64,000 nucleotides of DNA from Hypsibius dujardini (GCA_001579985.1 LRSR01004324.1:39142-103141), one strand, 5' to 3'; shown: positions 34,627 to 46,393, numbered from the stretch's first letter. The notes: a model not told the origin generated them from the sequence alone. Made by a program: numbers and translations.

Positions 34627-36594
34627 CATCTTTCGCAGTTTCTTTCCGATTTGTTGACAAACTTTTGTCGCATATTTGTTATCTGTTTTGTTGTTTTCAC
34701 GGTCCAAAATTTTAATCGGATTCGAATTGAAATGTTTCGGAATACTCTAGTTTGATAACACTTATAAGAGGATCGACCCACTGGTTCGATTAGTTATATT
34801 TTAGAAATAAGACGAAACAGGAATAATAATTTCATCCCGTACTTTTAGTCTTTATCTTCCCCGGTCTAAAATGGTCTTCCCGGAGGTGATTGCATACGTG
34901 TCGCACTAGATACGTTGACAAAATGTACAGCATCAATGAAATTGTGATCGATCATGACAAAACGACAACTGCCACAAAATGTTGTTTGCTTCTTTCCAAT
35001 TGCAGAGAGAGTGGTAGGCGGATAAACACAACTTCCCCTGACGCTAAACAGGTCATAAACAGGGCATAGGTTTGCATAGGTTTGCTTGCAAGTAAAAACC
35101 TGGACGAGACATTATTAACATATGCCCTTTTTACCTGTGTCAGATTTGTAGTCGTTTGCGAGATTTTAATTTCGAGCATTTTTCATCTAGTTTTTATGGT
35201 GCGCCATGTTTTAGAACGTTGAAACATAACATTCATTTATTTATATTTATTTATATTTATTCGCAACTGACCACAATTGCTTAATGCGATAGAATTTGGG
35301 ATCTCTTTTCTAATTCTCAGTTTATATGCTGCATTTTTTTGGAGTAAACTCCAACAGTGTGCTAGGACTGTAAACGGACAGCGCACGATTACGGATGTTG
35401 TTCTGCTTTCGTTCACAGCAACGCGGCACAAGAGCAATTTTGGTTTTTGTTTTCACACATGCGCTTTCTCTCGTCTATTGAATTATTTTGCGTCTGTGAA
35501 TGCTGTGATCAGTAAATTGAAATTTTACCGCTGAAACCAAAAAGAAAAATTCTCCCATTTTGACCGTAAAAATTCTTTTCGCCTATTCTTGGAGTATTAT
35601 ATTTATTGGTTTGGCCTATTTTTGGCCTATTCTTGGGGTAAAAATTGTCAATGATAATTATTATAATCGTTATAAATATTATTTTTGGCACAAAATAATT
35701 CTTTAAGCAATTATTTTTATTCTATATTTAGTTAATTAACTCATTTATAATGATTTTAAAATAGACATAAAGACAATCGACATATAATGTATTTGAGTTC
35801 AGCCATTTAAGTCAGCCATTGTATGGCTTTAACTCGGTTAACGCGAAGTTGCGTGTATCTCGCTTTCAAGGATGAACAACTTCTTTTAATTTAAAGTTTA
35901 ACTTTATCGCAAAATTTGAATAATGGCCGACATGCAGCTCCGACACCAGAGGCTTCCAAAAACAATCCAATAATTGTCAAATGTCAATCGAAATACAATT
36001 AAATTTGTGGGGGGTTGCAGTGACGGGTTTTAGGTAGCTCCAAAGTTGCATCGGACTTTCACTTGTGTGGGGTGAACATACGGGGGAATGCCTCCTGCCT
36101 CTACTAGCCCGCTTTGAAAAGATTGAACTATTTGTGAAACTATTTGTGAAACATTTCTTGCAAAGTCGGGACCCCAAAAATTTGCCTAAATTGGAACACA
36201 GCTTTTGACACTAGCCGAAACATTCACATATTTAGAGTAACATTTAGGTAACGTTTATTACGCAGGTGACTTGACCGATGGTCAAATACCGTACCGTTAT
36301 TTAAGTTCCTTATATATCGATTTTTAAATATAAAATGGGACGGGAATGAATGGAATCCGCCGGGCGATGAAATGGGAATGATTGGGAGCCTAAATTTCAA
36401 TGGAGACAACTCTGTTTGGATGTCGTTATGCTTAACTACGTTTTTATTAGTTAGCCTAATGCATCATACTGGTACAAGTACAGGCTGTAAAAATTTCAGT
36501 AATAAGGCATGAAACACTCACAAAACGAGTTTGTCTAAGCAAGCACTAAAAGCATTATTGATTTTATCATTCACAACAGCAATTATTATACCAA
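34627..36594. other. Intergenic; decayed spacer
   Basis: 34627-35060 is the duplicated YWTD spacer, losing homology to the ATP synthase f region near 35060. The rest is AT-rich with no accepted exon. Confidence 0.4.
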
Positions 36595-36745
36595 GCAAAG
36601 CCTTCGGCAGAGTACTGCTGACAGAAGAAGTATATACGCCTGTAGGTCAAAGACATTCATGGATTGCAACAAACCACTGCGAAGATCAAGTATGACAAAA
36701 TCCAACACACACTACTGCAAAATCTGATACACAACACATTTGCAT
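36595..36745 (+). promoter_or_regulatory. Conserved 5' flank of the drosomycin-like genes
   Basis: CTGACAGAAGAAGTATATAC then GCCTGTAGGTCAAAG and GATTGCAACAAACCACTGCG are shared with the flank of the second gene (about 42685-42790) and with 24180-24300. The GTATATAC is TATA-like and lies about 195 bp before the ATG, leaving room for a 5' UTR. The second gene has GTAAATAC instead. Confidence 0.45.
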
Positions 36746-36825
36746 TTATCCAAAACCCAATTGTTCTTTAAATTGTTTTGAAAACATACCAGTGTCGTCA
36801 GATCCGGAAACGTCACCCCAATCGT

Positions 36826-37350
36826 ATGGAAATGTTGAAAGTGCTCATATGCATCAACCTCATTTTATTTTGTGCTCTTGTGAGACTAAGCCGAGGCAAA
36901 GAAAAGTTATGCTTCAGCGAAAGCTATTTCGGGCCATGTGACGGGGACGATGAAGCTTGTGTTCAATCGTGTAACAATGATAAACTAAGCGGCGGAAAGT
37001 GTGGAGCATTTGGGAGTGTCAGGGTGTGTTTTTGCGAAGGATGTCATCAAGGCGTAACAGGTACTGTTGGGGGGGGGGTAGTTTATATCCAGTTTAACCT
37101 GACCACTGGTTCAAATTGGGACCTTATAGCTCATAACCGGACCCCTGCTCCTTTGAGGCCAAACCAAGACAAAGAAGAACTATGCATCAGCGAGAGCTAT
37201 TTCGGGCCATGTGACGGAGACGATGAAGCATGTGTTCAATCGTGTAACAATGATAAACTAAGCGGCGGAAAGTGTGGAGCATATAAAAGTGCCAGGATGT
37301 GCTATTGCGAGGGATGTCATCAAGGCGTAACAGGTACTGTAGGGGTGTAG
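36826..37350 (+). CDS. Drosomycin-like CS-alpha-beta peptide precursor, two modules
   Basis: Exon 1 (36826-37060) encodes a signal peptide (VLICINLILFCALVRLSRG) and a module with eight cysteines in the order C-x7-C-x6-C-x3-C-x9-C-x8-C-x-C-x2-C, ending CFCEGC. Exon 2 (37130-37350) encodes a second module and stops at TAG. The CxxxC...CxC core, the GGKC gamma-core and the eight-cysteine pattern match drosomycin and plant defensins, secreted antifungal peptides. Exons are phase 1 at both borders. The 69-bp intron (GTACTG...TTATAG) happens to be a multiple of three without stops, so a retained form would also be open; the paralogue's introns contain stops, which supports splicing. An ATG six bases downstream (36832) matches the paralogue's start. 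Confidence 0.8.
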   Translation: MEMLKVLICINLILFCALVRLSRGKEKLCFSESYFGPCDGDDEACVQSCNNDKLSGGKCGAFGSVRVCFCEGCHQGVTGTVGGGVVYIQFNLTTGSNWDLIAHNRTPAPLRPNQDKEELCISESYFGPCDGDDEACVQSCNNDKLSGGKCGAYKSARMCYCEGCHQGVTGTVGV

Positions 37351-37691
37351 TTTAAACCCACTTTAAAACAACCAGTGGCTCAAATTGGAACCTAAGAGCT
37401 CAGAACTCAACCCGTAGTGGCAGGGCAAAAGGGGTGAAAAACAAATGATTTGATATTTAATACAAAAAAAATAGACCTATTGTTTTTTATCTTTGCAAAA
37501 CGTTTGGTGCTATGAGATTCTCATTTTCAACGGCCTGGTATATTGAAAGATTTTTTCCACCATTTGTCAGGATTTTTTCATGGTGCAACATAAGCTCCCT
37601 TAATCCTGATAAAAAGTTTCTGTGTCTCTGTCTGTTGACGGACATTTTGGGCAGATAATTATTTTAAAAAGGCCATAAAATTGCAAATCTT

Positions 37692-37889
37692 ATTGTATTC
37701 ACCCGGCCTCAAGGGACAGTTTTCAGCTTTGTGGAGTGGATTCCGCCCGTGCCTGCTTTTTAAATATAAACCTGTGTGGCAATTTAAACATGTGTGAGCG
37801 TGTGTGTGCCTCAATTTTGAACTGTGCGCACGTGTATGTGTGGCACGAGAGCAATACTTAGCTGTCAATTGAGGCCGGGAGAATATAAT
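37692..37889. repeat. MITE-like fold-back, family 1
   Basis: Ends ATTCACCCGGCCTCAAGGGA and CAATTGAGGCCGGGAGAATA are inverted repeats. It lies behind the two-module peptide gene; a related one lies behind the three-module gene (44153-45105). Confidence 0.6.
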
Positions 37890-38788
37890 ATATGATGAGA
37901 TTCTTAGGTAAAACTGAATTCAAATTCATTTAGTTTCATGAACTGAAAAAACCTCACAATGCAACCTCACACAGCTCTTGAGACAGACAAATCATCGACA
38001 GATTTGAAGACTTACAAATTTGCAAAAGCAAAAAAATCCTAACTGCTGTCTCGCTTCTGATTTCGTCGTTTGTAATGGGTCCGTCACTGCAAGTAAAAAA
38101 GTGGTAGAAAAATGTTTACTAGAATAAGATAATTTGTATGAATTAATTTTTCTGTATTCTGGCAGTGTTCATATGATTTGGTACATATTACATATTATAT
38201 TGTATTATGTCAATAGTAAAAGTGTGAGAAAAAGAAATTGCTTAGAGTTATCACAGCGTTCAGTAGCCTACAGTGAGTGAGTCTTCCTGTTTTGGCCTAC
38301 GAATTAAAGACACGCTGATGAGTAACAGAAATTAAGCAGAAGTAATAGATCTAGTGACTGTATTGCCGGGGCGGAGTATCAATTTTGTTTGACGGCCCCG
38401 TCGTTGCCTGTTTTTATCTTCGAATATGAGATGGGAAATGACCGCCCAGCTCAATGGGACGGAGACATCTTACATATTTTGTGGTCAAATCTCGCAACTG
38501 TCATTCTTCCAATTTCACATCCCCCGTCCTAATAACTCACATCCCCCATTTCAAATCTCCCATTACTTATAAACCATCTTACATACCCCATCCCCATCTC
38601 AAACCTTTTATACACACTCGAAACCTTAAAGCAAACGATCATTTTACCTTGTTGGATAGTCACAGAATTTTAAGTCCCAAAATATAATGTTATATTGGTG
38701 ATTACAACCAAGATTTTATCCAAAAGAAAGTATGTGGCAGAAAAATTGTTCTTCGCCTGCGATGTCTATTTTGGCTGCCTGCTTTCAG
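37890..38788. other. Intergenic; relic matching 45130-45500, then 5' flank of copy F
   Basis: 37975-38110 is a decayed match to the small open frame at 45205, and 38225-38430 matches 45440-45690. From 38445 the pyrimidine-rich 5' block of B/F/G begins. Confidence 0.5.
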
Positions 38789-39286
38789 AGCGACGGACCA
38801 CAACAGAACCACATAAAACAGGTGGATTTCTCGTTTTCGCGCAGGGTTCATCCCTTTGGAAATTACCTGTGGAAGATCGTGGCGACACAGAAGAGATAAC
38901 AAATACTTCTTTACACATTGATGCCGTTGCAGTGGACTGTGTTAACCATCATCTGTATTGGACAATTTGGGGAATAGAAATTCGACGTTCTCGGTATGAT
39001 GGTTCAAACAATCATCTGGTCGTCTCAAACGGTTAGATACGTCATGACAAATAGCGTAATTTGGTGGCATTTTTTGGAGAGCGATGATGATTATGGCATC
39101 AATTTTCATTCTAGCGGAAATATCTGGGGAATTGGCCGTGGACTTTGTGTCCAGAAATATGTTTTGGTTTGAAGGCAGCGCCATTTTTGTAGCAAAGATG
39201 AGTCACCTGGAGGCTGGACACAAAACCCTCATTTCAAATACGGGAACCTTGTACTATGCAGGGCTTGCCGTGCATCCTTCCCGCGG
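38789..39286 (+). pseudogene. YWTD/EGF protein, copy F (first two exons only)
   Basis: Exons 38789-39031 and 39115-39286 correspond to the first two propeller exons (LYWTI, MFWFE) and are open. The first donor reads GTTAGA, weaker than GTAAAA in the paralogues. Homology persists about 370 bp into the next intron, then breaks off near 39670 in a C-run; the other exons and EGF domain are missing. It shares the pyrimidine-rich 5' block with B and G. A 3'-truncated duplicate. Confidence 0.7.
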
Positions 39287-39689
39287 GTAAGTTTTTGGAA
39301 CGATTGACTTTCAACTAAGCAACCACTTTTTAGGTTGGTTAGTAAGAAATCCAGTAAATTTGTTGCTTAGTTTTTCATGTTTTAACCAAATCTTCCTCAT
39401 CATATTCATGGTATTAGCAGTTATCATGCACTGATTGCTTTTTATAGTCAAAGATTGCGATTTATAGCGCGTCAATCGCTACAGTATCCTCCCGATTCAA
39501 AGGACGGTTAAGCCCCCTTCCCATGTCATACACCGTTCAAAATATGGGCAGGAATTTTTTTCGGTACCATCCAAAACATAGGAAAGACCTAAAAGTGGAT
39601 TTTGGTCGGCCAGATGAGACGGCAAGCTTGCTGGAGAGCGTGACAAAATATTATCCCCCCCCCCACCCCGGCGGGCCGGGGTATAAGTT

Positions 39690-41092
39690 TAAAAAAATAA
39701 TAATACAATTTTATTTAAAAGCAGAGCCACTTTTTGAAGCATCTAAAATGTCTTTGTGCACATTTAAGCAACATTACTCATATCCACTTATGTTTCAAAC
39801 GACGTGTTCCATTAAAATAAGGAATAATTTTAAATTTGAAAAAAAATGTTAATATTTAATTTAAAATTAACAGTCGTATTTTATGCATCATAAATAAACT
39901 ATTATTGAAATAAAATTCAACATTGTTGAAGATCTTAAATAAAATATCGATTTATACTTTGTTAACTTTTAATAAAGTAAAAAATGTTATTCAAAATGAA
40001 AAGCCACTTTGACCATTTAAAATGTCTTTTAAATATATTTTACCCTCTGCGAACCAGTCAGCATACACTTGCTAGATTTGACGGTCACATTCGATTTTCA
40101 GCGCGAGTTCTGGGTTTTTTTGTTCGCGGTTTTTTGCTTTGATATTTTTACCATATATCTATTTAGATTCAAGAAACAAATTTTGAAAAAACCTTTTCAA
40201 AGTTGTAGGAATCTACTTAGCACCACCTTGCTAACACTTGGACCGCCCGAACAACATCCAGTCCCATGTGCCGACATGTTTTTTTCTCATTATTGAAAAA
40301 ATAAGGGACTTGAGACTGGTCCTTAGGGCATCTAGCAAAACTGGTATTGCAATATTCGAGTGAATACAAGTGGAGTTAAAGATTAATAACCATTAGGGAA
40401 AGATTAGAACTCTGCCTAATGATTCGCTTCGCTACCATTTATTGTAACCACTGCGAGTAACGTGTAACTGACATATCGTAACTGTGTAGTCACTCATTTG
40501 ACGGCTTTTTTTCCATTCTCTGTCAGCGGCGCCATGGTTCCCGCCACCACTGAAACGGTTACATTTGATGGTTGTGGGGAATTTTCCAAACGATTCCGTT
40601 AAGATTTGCAAGGAATCATACAGCACTTTCCCTAAACTAGCAAAGTTTTGCTAGACCCGGTTTTATCTGTATGCCCAAAACACCTGGTTACCAGAGGGTT
40701 AAGCAACTCAAGTCATTTAAACTTTCCTTCAAATAACCTTTTCTGTTCCATTAAAATATGAAATCAGTGGGTGAGATCATTTAACGCTTGTTGGTTTCAG
40801 CTGGTTTATCTGGGGGAACTGCCTTTCTCTAGGAAAGTTGTTCTCGGTGGTTGGCTGAAGCTGGAAAAGACTCCACAATTCCTAATAATAAAGTCCCATC
40901 GATTGACTGCGTCTACCTTAAGCTTATGTCTTTCTGATTTTCTGTCTGTTTGTCTGTTCTAATGTGAATTTATCTGTTTACCTACATGAATGTCGGTCTG
41001 TCCGCTTGTTTTCTGTCTCTTCTCGTATACATCGCTATCTCCCTGAATGTATGTTTCTCTTATTTTGTTTACTGATGCTTTTTTTATTCTAG
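39690..41092. other. AT-rich intergenic
   Basis: 39718-39778 resembles the DNA left of the DD37D element at 19444, up to its TA target. No accepted genes. TGTCTG-type repeats begin near 40930. Confidence 0.4.
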
Positions 41093-41445
41093 ATTTGGGT
41101 TCGACCACAGCCGTTCGAGACACCAGCCGTGCCGGACGTTGCCTTCCTCCGATTCTTATCGCTCATGGCCACCCACGACTGGCACAAGACTCCCGTCATC
41201 GTGAACTTCAAAAATGACATGACTCACGCAGACATTGCCGCCTCCAAGGCAGACTTCACGGAGAAACGAAAAGCCTTCTCGCTGATGTCTATCATCACGC
41301 ATTTCGACGCAGCGTCGCACTGGACTCGGAGTGGGCCATTATCGGTCATCCTGAAGCGGCCTTGTCTGTTGGCCAAAGTGTCGTTGAATACAGCGGAAAC
41401 TGCCAGACTGTCTGGGAGAACTTTCGATTCAGAAACGATATTCAG
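41093..41445 (+). pseudogene. NOL6: Orphan exon of nucleolar protein 6 (Nrap/NOL6-like)
   Basis: Open from a TTCTAG acceptor (41092) to a GTACAA donor (41446). Encodes VAFLRFLSLMATHDWHKTP, VIVNFKNDMTHADIAAS, FSLMSIITHFDAASHW, SGPLSVILKR and ETIFR. This order fits the C-terminal part of Nrap/NOL6, a small-subunit processome protein of pre-rRNA processing (family order: FLRFL, DW-plus-PL/VIV, VxIVTPxD, GPSxxIL, FRPPL). Assignment is from memory. No other NOL6 exon was seen within the window and TGTCTG repeats border both sides, so it is probably a duplicated fragment, although a gene with very long introns cannot be excluded. Confidence 0.6.
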
Positions 41446-41600
41446 GTACAACTGTCTGCCTATCTCTTTGTTTACCTGTCTATTATTCAGCCTGTCTGTC
41501 TGTTTGTCTGCTTGTTTGTGTATCAGTCGATCATTTTGTCTTTCTGCATGCCTGCATGTGTATCTACCTGGCTGTTTCTCTGTCTTTTGGTTTGTCTGCC

Positions 41601-41641
<41 letters not shown>

Positions 41642-41660
41642 GCATCCCACACGTGCATAT
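41446..41660 (+). repeat. CTGT simple repeat
   Basis: Imperfect then pure TCTG units (purest 41600-41645). It lies directly after the NOL6-like exon donor. Related runs occur at 40930-41060 and 16260-16375. Confidence 0.85.
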
Positions 41661-42170
41661 TCTTTCCCGCTTATCTGCTGATTTCCTGCATGTATGCTTG
41701 TTTATCTGTGCGCAATGTTCGAGTTCCTTTCATTGCCATTCTCCTTCACCTGCCACTTGAAAATCTCTACTCAGCCGATAATAAGACCACTCGCAAAAAT
41801 GGGCTAGGAGCTCATTCAGGGCCCTTGCAAGTCGAAACCAGGAACCCTCACGATAGGGCCAAGGGGTAGTGGACACAGAGGCAAAACGCAAATATTTCAA
41901 ACTTAAACCCAAACATCGGCCTATCCAAAAATATCTCTTCATCTTTTGATTGTGTTCGGGCGTTGGATTTCTGTTCAAGATAACGATTTTGATATTTAAG
42001 AGGTGAACGAGAGTGCGCCACCTGTTGTTGGGTGCAGAGTTGTCGTATTTTTTCATCGGATTCTTATTGGTCATATTTTTTTTCTATTTTTTCATTCTTT
42101 TTCTATCGAGATGTCGGGATGACACTAGCTTAGAAATTGACGGGAATAGAAAACAGTTAAATGTCTCTTA

Positions 42171-42790
42171 TAAAGTGAGTTTTTCATCAAAAAATAACAA
42201 ATTGAACTATGATTTTAGGTGAAAAATCGGTCCTTGATTGCTTAATTGGCGGAAAGTTATATCTCCATATAAAACCAAAGTCAACTGACATTCTATTCAG
42301 TGTGTAAGGCGAAGAGTCACGTGGAAATTTACCAAACACGGACATTTTTATGTGGGATGAGAAATGGGAAATTTGATTTATAGAAGAGGAATAAAGAATT
42401 GTTTTGAAAAATGGAATGGGAATGGGTGAGATCCGCCGGGCGATGGAATGGGAATGAATGAGAGCCTAAATTTTAAAATGGGATAACTTTGGTTGGGTGT
42501 CATTATACTTAACTACGTTTTTATTAGTTTGCCTAATGCATCGCATTGGTAGAGGCAGAGACTGTGAGGATTTCATTAATAAGGCGTAAAACACTCACGA
42601 AACGAGTTTTTCTAGACAAGCATTAAAAGCATTAATAATTTTATTATTCACAACAGCAATTATGACGCCAAGCAAAGCCTTTGGCGGAATACTGCTGACA
42701 AAACAAGTAAATACGCCTGCAGGTCGAAAGCATTCGTAGATTGCAACAAACCACTGCGAAGATCAAGTGTGCAAAATCCGACACTCACTA
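42171..42790 (+). promoter_or_regulatory. 5' flank of the three-module peptide gene
   Basis: Near-duplicate of 23855-24295 and, in its last part, of 36400-36745. Includes GTAAATACGCCTGCAGGTCG and GATTGCAACAAACCACTGCG. Conservation over several hundred bases may mark regulation or a young duplication. Confidence 0.4.
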
Positions 42791-42913
42791 TTGCTAAATC
42801 GGTTGTAGAAAACATTCGCAATTATCCAAAATCCAATCGTTCTTCAAATTTTCCTAATAACATACCAGTGTCGTCAGATCTGGCGACGTCTAACTCACTC
42901 CAGTTGTATAGGA

Positions 42914-43702
42914 ATGTTGAAAGTGCAGGTATGCATCAGCCTCATTTTATTTTGTGCTCTTATGAGCCCAAGCCAAGGCAAAAAAAAGATATCCATCAGC
43001 CAGAGCTACATCGGGCAGTGTGACGGAGACGATGAAGCTTGTGTCGAATCGTGCAACGATGATAAACTATGCGGTGGAAAGTGTGGAGCGTTTAGGAATG
43101 TCAGAGTGTGTTACTGCGAAGGATGTCATCAAGGAGAAACAGGTACTGTTGGGTTAAAGTTTAAACTCACTTTAACACAACCAGTGACTCAAATTGGGTC
43201 CTTACAGCTCAAAACCGGACCCCTGCTCCTGTGAGGCCAAGCCAGGACAAAGAAAAGCTATGTTTCAGCAAGAGCTATTTCGGGCAGTGTAACGGAGACG
43301 ATGAAGCTTGTGTCCAGTCGTGCAACGATGATAAACTAAGCGGCGGAAAGTGTGGAGCATTTGGGAGTGTCAGGGTGTGTTTTTGCGAAGGATGTCATCA
43401 AGGCATAACAGGTACTGTTGGGGGGAGGTAGTATACTGTATACCCAGTTTAACCTAACCAGTGACTCAAATTGGGTCCTTACAGCTCGAAACCGGACCCC
43501 TGCTCCTGTGAGGCCAAGCCAGGACAAAGAGCTATGTTTCAGCAAGAGCTATTTCGGGCAGTGTGACGGAGACGATGAAGCTTGTGTCCAGTCGTGCAAC
43601 GATGATAAACTAAGCGGCGGAAAGTGTGGAGCATATAAGAGTGCCAGGATGTGTTATTGCGAGGGATGTCAGCAAAGCGAAACAGGTACTGTTCTGGTGT
43701 AG
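42914..43702 (+). CDS. Drosomycin-like CS-alpha-beta peptide precursor, three modules
   Basis: Exons 42914-43142, 43208-43411 and 43485-43702 each encode one eight-cysteine module. Exon 1 also holds a signal peptide (VQVCISLILFCALMSPSQG). All internal borders are phase 1, so modules can be gained or lost without frame change; introns are 65 and 73 bp (GTACTG...TTACAG). Module cores: QCDGDDEACVESC / GGKCGAFRNVRVCYC; QCNGDDEACVQSC / GGKCGAFGSVRVCFC; QCDGDDEACVQSC / GGKCGAYKSARMCYC. The final exon reads through the donor-like ACAGGTACTG to a TAG. The acidic CDGDDEAC loop differs from the usual basic antifungal defensins, so the target is uncertain. Modules are joined by a proline-rich linker (NRTPAPVRPSQDK) that could be a cleavage or spacer segment. 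Confidence 0.82.
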
Positions 43703-44152
43703 GTTAAACACACTTTAACAAAACCAGTGGCTCAAATTGGGTCCTTGGAGCTCAAAACCGGACCCCTGGCGGCAGGGCAAAAAGGGGTAGTAAACGCGTG
43801 ATTCGATATTCAATAAAAAATTTGACCTATTGTTTTTGATCTTTGTAAAACGTTTGGTGGTGTGAGGTTCCCATTTTCAACGGCTCGGTACTTCAAAACA
43901 TTTTTTCAAAAAATTTAAGGGTTTTCCATGGTGCAAAATAAGCTACCTAAACCCTAATAAAAGTTTTTAGGCGTATATGTGGACCGATATCCATTTGTAC
44001 ATTGTTAAGGAAAAAAATATGTCCTTGACACATTTTAAAAGTCAAAAGTGTGCCTTTGTCGGCGTCTGTGTCTGACTCTGTGTCTGTGTCTGGCTCCGTG
44101 TCTGTGTCTGTGTTTACGTCCGTAAAACCGTCCGTAAAAAGGTCAAACGTAC
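43703..44152. other. 3' flank of the three-module gene
   Basis: Duplicated behind the two-module gene (37351-37660): both contain CAAAACGTTTGGTG and a possible polyadenylation signal region. A short TGTCTG array lies at 44060-44118. Confidence 0.45.
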
Positions 44153-45105
44153 CGTATCCTCCCGACCTCAAGGGACAGTTCTATGCCCTACGAGGGTGCC
44201 TTCCGCCCGTGCCTGCTTTTAAATAATAAACCTGGTTTCATGTGTGTATGCACTGTGTGGTAATTTAAACATGTTTGAGCATGTCTGAGCGTGTGCGTGA
44301 GCGTGTGAGCATGTGCGAGAGTCTTAGTTTTGTTTAAATAAGAGTTTTTCATTAAAAATAAAAATGAATAAAATGAAATAAATAAATAAAATGAATTTTA
44401 TTTTATCGCTGAGATTAAATAAAATTAAAAATTATTTAAAAGAAAATAGCTTCTTTTAAATAAAAATATTATTTAAACAAAAGTCGAAATTGTATTTAAA
44501 TGAAACGCCGAATTTAAATATTTTATGACACCAATAGTCTACACTCTGCGTCTTGGCTCATGACTTTTTATTCAGCAGAAGCGGAAAATTTCACAGCGAA
44601 AGAAACACTGATGTCGCTTTCGCTCCAGCCTGACTAGTCTGTAGCTCTACTCATTCCATAGCTTAGACTAGCTCCCGTTAATTTTGTCCAGGCTGGAAAG
44701 TTGCAATTAAATATGCCTAATAGGCCATTATATACGCCAACCGCCCTATTAATTTGGAACAAGGTAGTTGCTTTTCGTGGTTTTTGGTCACAAGATCTAC
44801 ATTATATTCAAATAAAATGCTTATTTAAATGACGGCTTGCTGTGGATAAAAAACTTTAAATTGTTGTTGAGGAAAAATATTGTTTCAAATAAAATATAAA
44901 TAAAATTAATGCGAGTCATCTCTTCTAAATAAAATATAAATGTATTTTATTTCAAATAAAAAGGCCGATTTTCGGCATTTTAAATATAAATTTAAATATA
45001 TTTAAACAAGACTAAAGAGTATGTGTGCCTCAATTTCAAACTGTGCGTATGCGTATGTGTGGCACGGGGCTGTGCTTAGCTATCCATTGAGGCCGGGAGG
45101 ATTAA
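44153..45105. repeat. MITE family 1 copy with a large AT-rich insert
   Basis: Ends TATCCTCCCGACCTCAAGGG and CATTGAGGCCGGGAGGATTA are inverted repeats as in the short copies, but are 950 bp apart. The interior at 44335-45015 is dominated by AAATAAAA/TTTAAATA tracts, a later expansion or insertion. Confidence 0.55.
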
Positions 45106-45204
45106 ATATAAGATGAAATTGTTGGGTAAACTAAATTCAGAATTCATTTAGTGTTTTGAACTTCACAAACTTCAGATTGATAACTTCACAGCGCTCTTCA
45201 GACA

Positions 45205-45393
45205 GTGCCAAAAAACATCGCCAAATTTGAAAATTTAAAAATTCGCGAAGGCAAAAAAAATTATAAATGCTATCTCGGTTCTGATTCCGTCCGTTGTAAT
45301 GGGTCCGTTACTGCAAGTATCGGAAGTGATGTTGTGGTAAAAAATTGTCTTGGATACGATAATTGGTATCAAAATTGTTGTTCTGTATTGTAA
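45205..45393 (+). CDS. Small cysteine-bearing open frame behind the peptide gene
   Basis: 62 codons with six cysteines (KCYLGSDSVRCNGS ... KNCLGYDNWYQNCC) and N-linked glycosylation-like NGS. A decayed version sits at the same relative position behind the two-module gene (about 37985-38110), so it is part of the duplicated block. No signal peptide in this frame; it may be an exon whose partners are not seen, since the sequence after CNGSVTAS contains no clear donor. Function unknown. Confidence 0.3.
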   Translation: MPKNIAKFENLKIREGKKNYKCYLGSDSVRCNGSVTASIGSDVVVKNCLGYDNWYQNCCSVL

Positions 45394-46393
45394 CAGCGTG
45401 CAAATGAACTGGTTCATATAAAAAAGTATTTATATCTATGGTAAAGTTGTGAGAAAATAGGAATTGCCTAGGGTTATCACAGCTTTCAGTCGCCTACAGT
45501 GAGTGATTTTTTTGTTTTGCCGTACAAAATTTACGACACGCTGATGAGTAACAGAAATAAGCGGAAGTGATCGGTCTGGTGACTGTATTCCGGGGGGAGG
45601 GGTATCAGTCTTGTTTGACGGCCCCGTCGTTACCTGCTTCTTTCTTTTGATGTGAGAGGGGAAATGTCCGCCCAGTTTGTATTGATTCCATTCCGTGTGA
45701 CACTTGATTCGAGATATGATGTTTTTAAGGCTCACGTTAGGTCACCAGTATTTCATTTGGGTGGGTGAAAACGGATTTAAAAAAAAATTTGTTGAAACGT
45801 TTCAGTACTGTAGTTAAACGGATCTTTTCTTTGTGGATATCACTGACGCGGTATAAGTTGAGTACATTGTACAGAAGTTATCTATCGAAACCACTTCACG
45901 ATGGCGATATACATGCAAACTTCTTTAAGCATCATATATGATGTAAAGTTCATTATACAATATAATACATATAAAGTTCGCGTTGGCGAATGGCAGCGTA
46001 CAGTATATGTACATCAAACTGACCACTCACGGCTCGATCGGACGGAAACCTTTTAAATATTTTGTGCTCAAATCTTACAACTTTCATTTTTAAAATCTCG
46101 CATGCCTCATCCTCATAACTCAAATTGTCGATCCCCATCCTGATAACTGACATCCCCCATTTTTCACCTATCTCCCATCCCCATCTCCCATCCCCTATCT
46201 TACATCCTCCATCTCCCATCTCAAACCTTTTATACACACCCACAACTTGACGCAAACGTTTATTCTAACTTGATGAGAAGTCACAGACTATAATATTATA
46301 TTGGTGAGTACAACCAATGTTTTATCCAAAAGAAGTATGCTGCAGAAAGATTGTTCCTCGCCCGCAGTGTTTATTTTGGCTGCCTCTTTTCAG

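Noticed and set aside
37081-37129. Treating the linker of the two-module peptide gene as coding
   Set aside because: The paralogue has stops in the equivalent linkers, and GT/AG splicing restores a consistent proline-rich linker in every module, so an intron is preferred.
41129-41869. 246-codon frame continuing past the NOL6-like exon
   Set aside because: A good GTACAA donor ends the conserved part at 41445; the rest is translated CTGT simple repeat.
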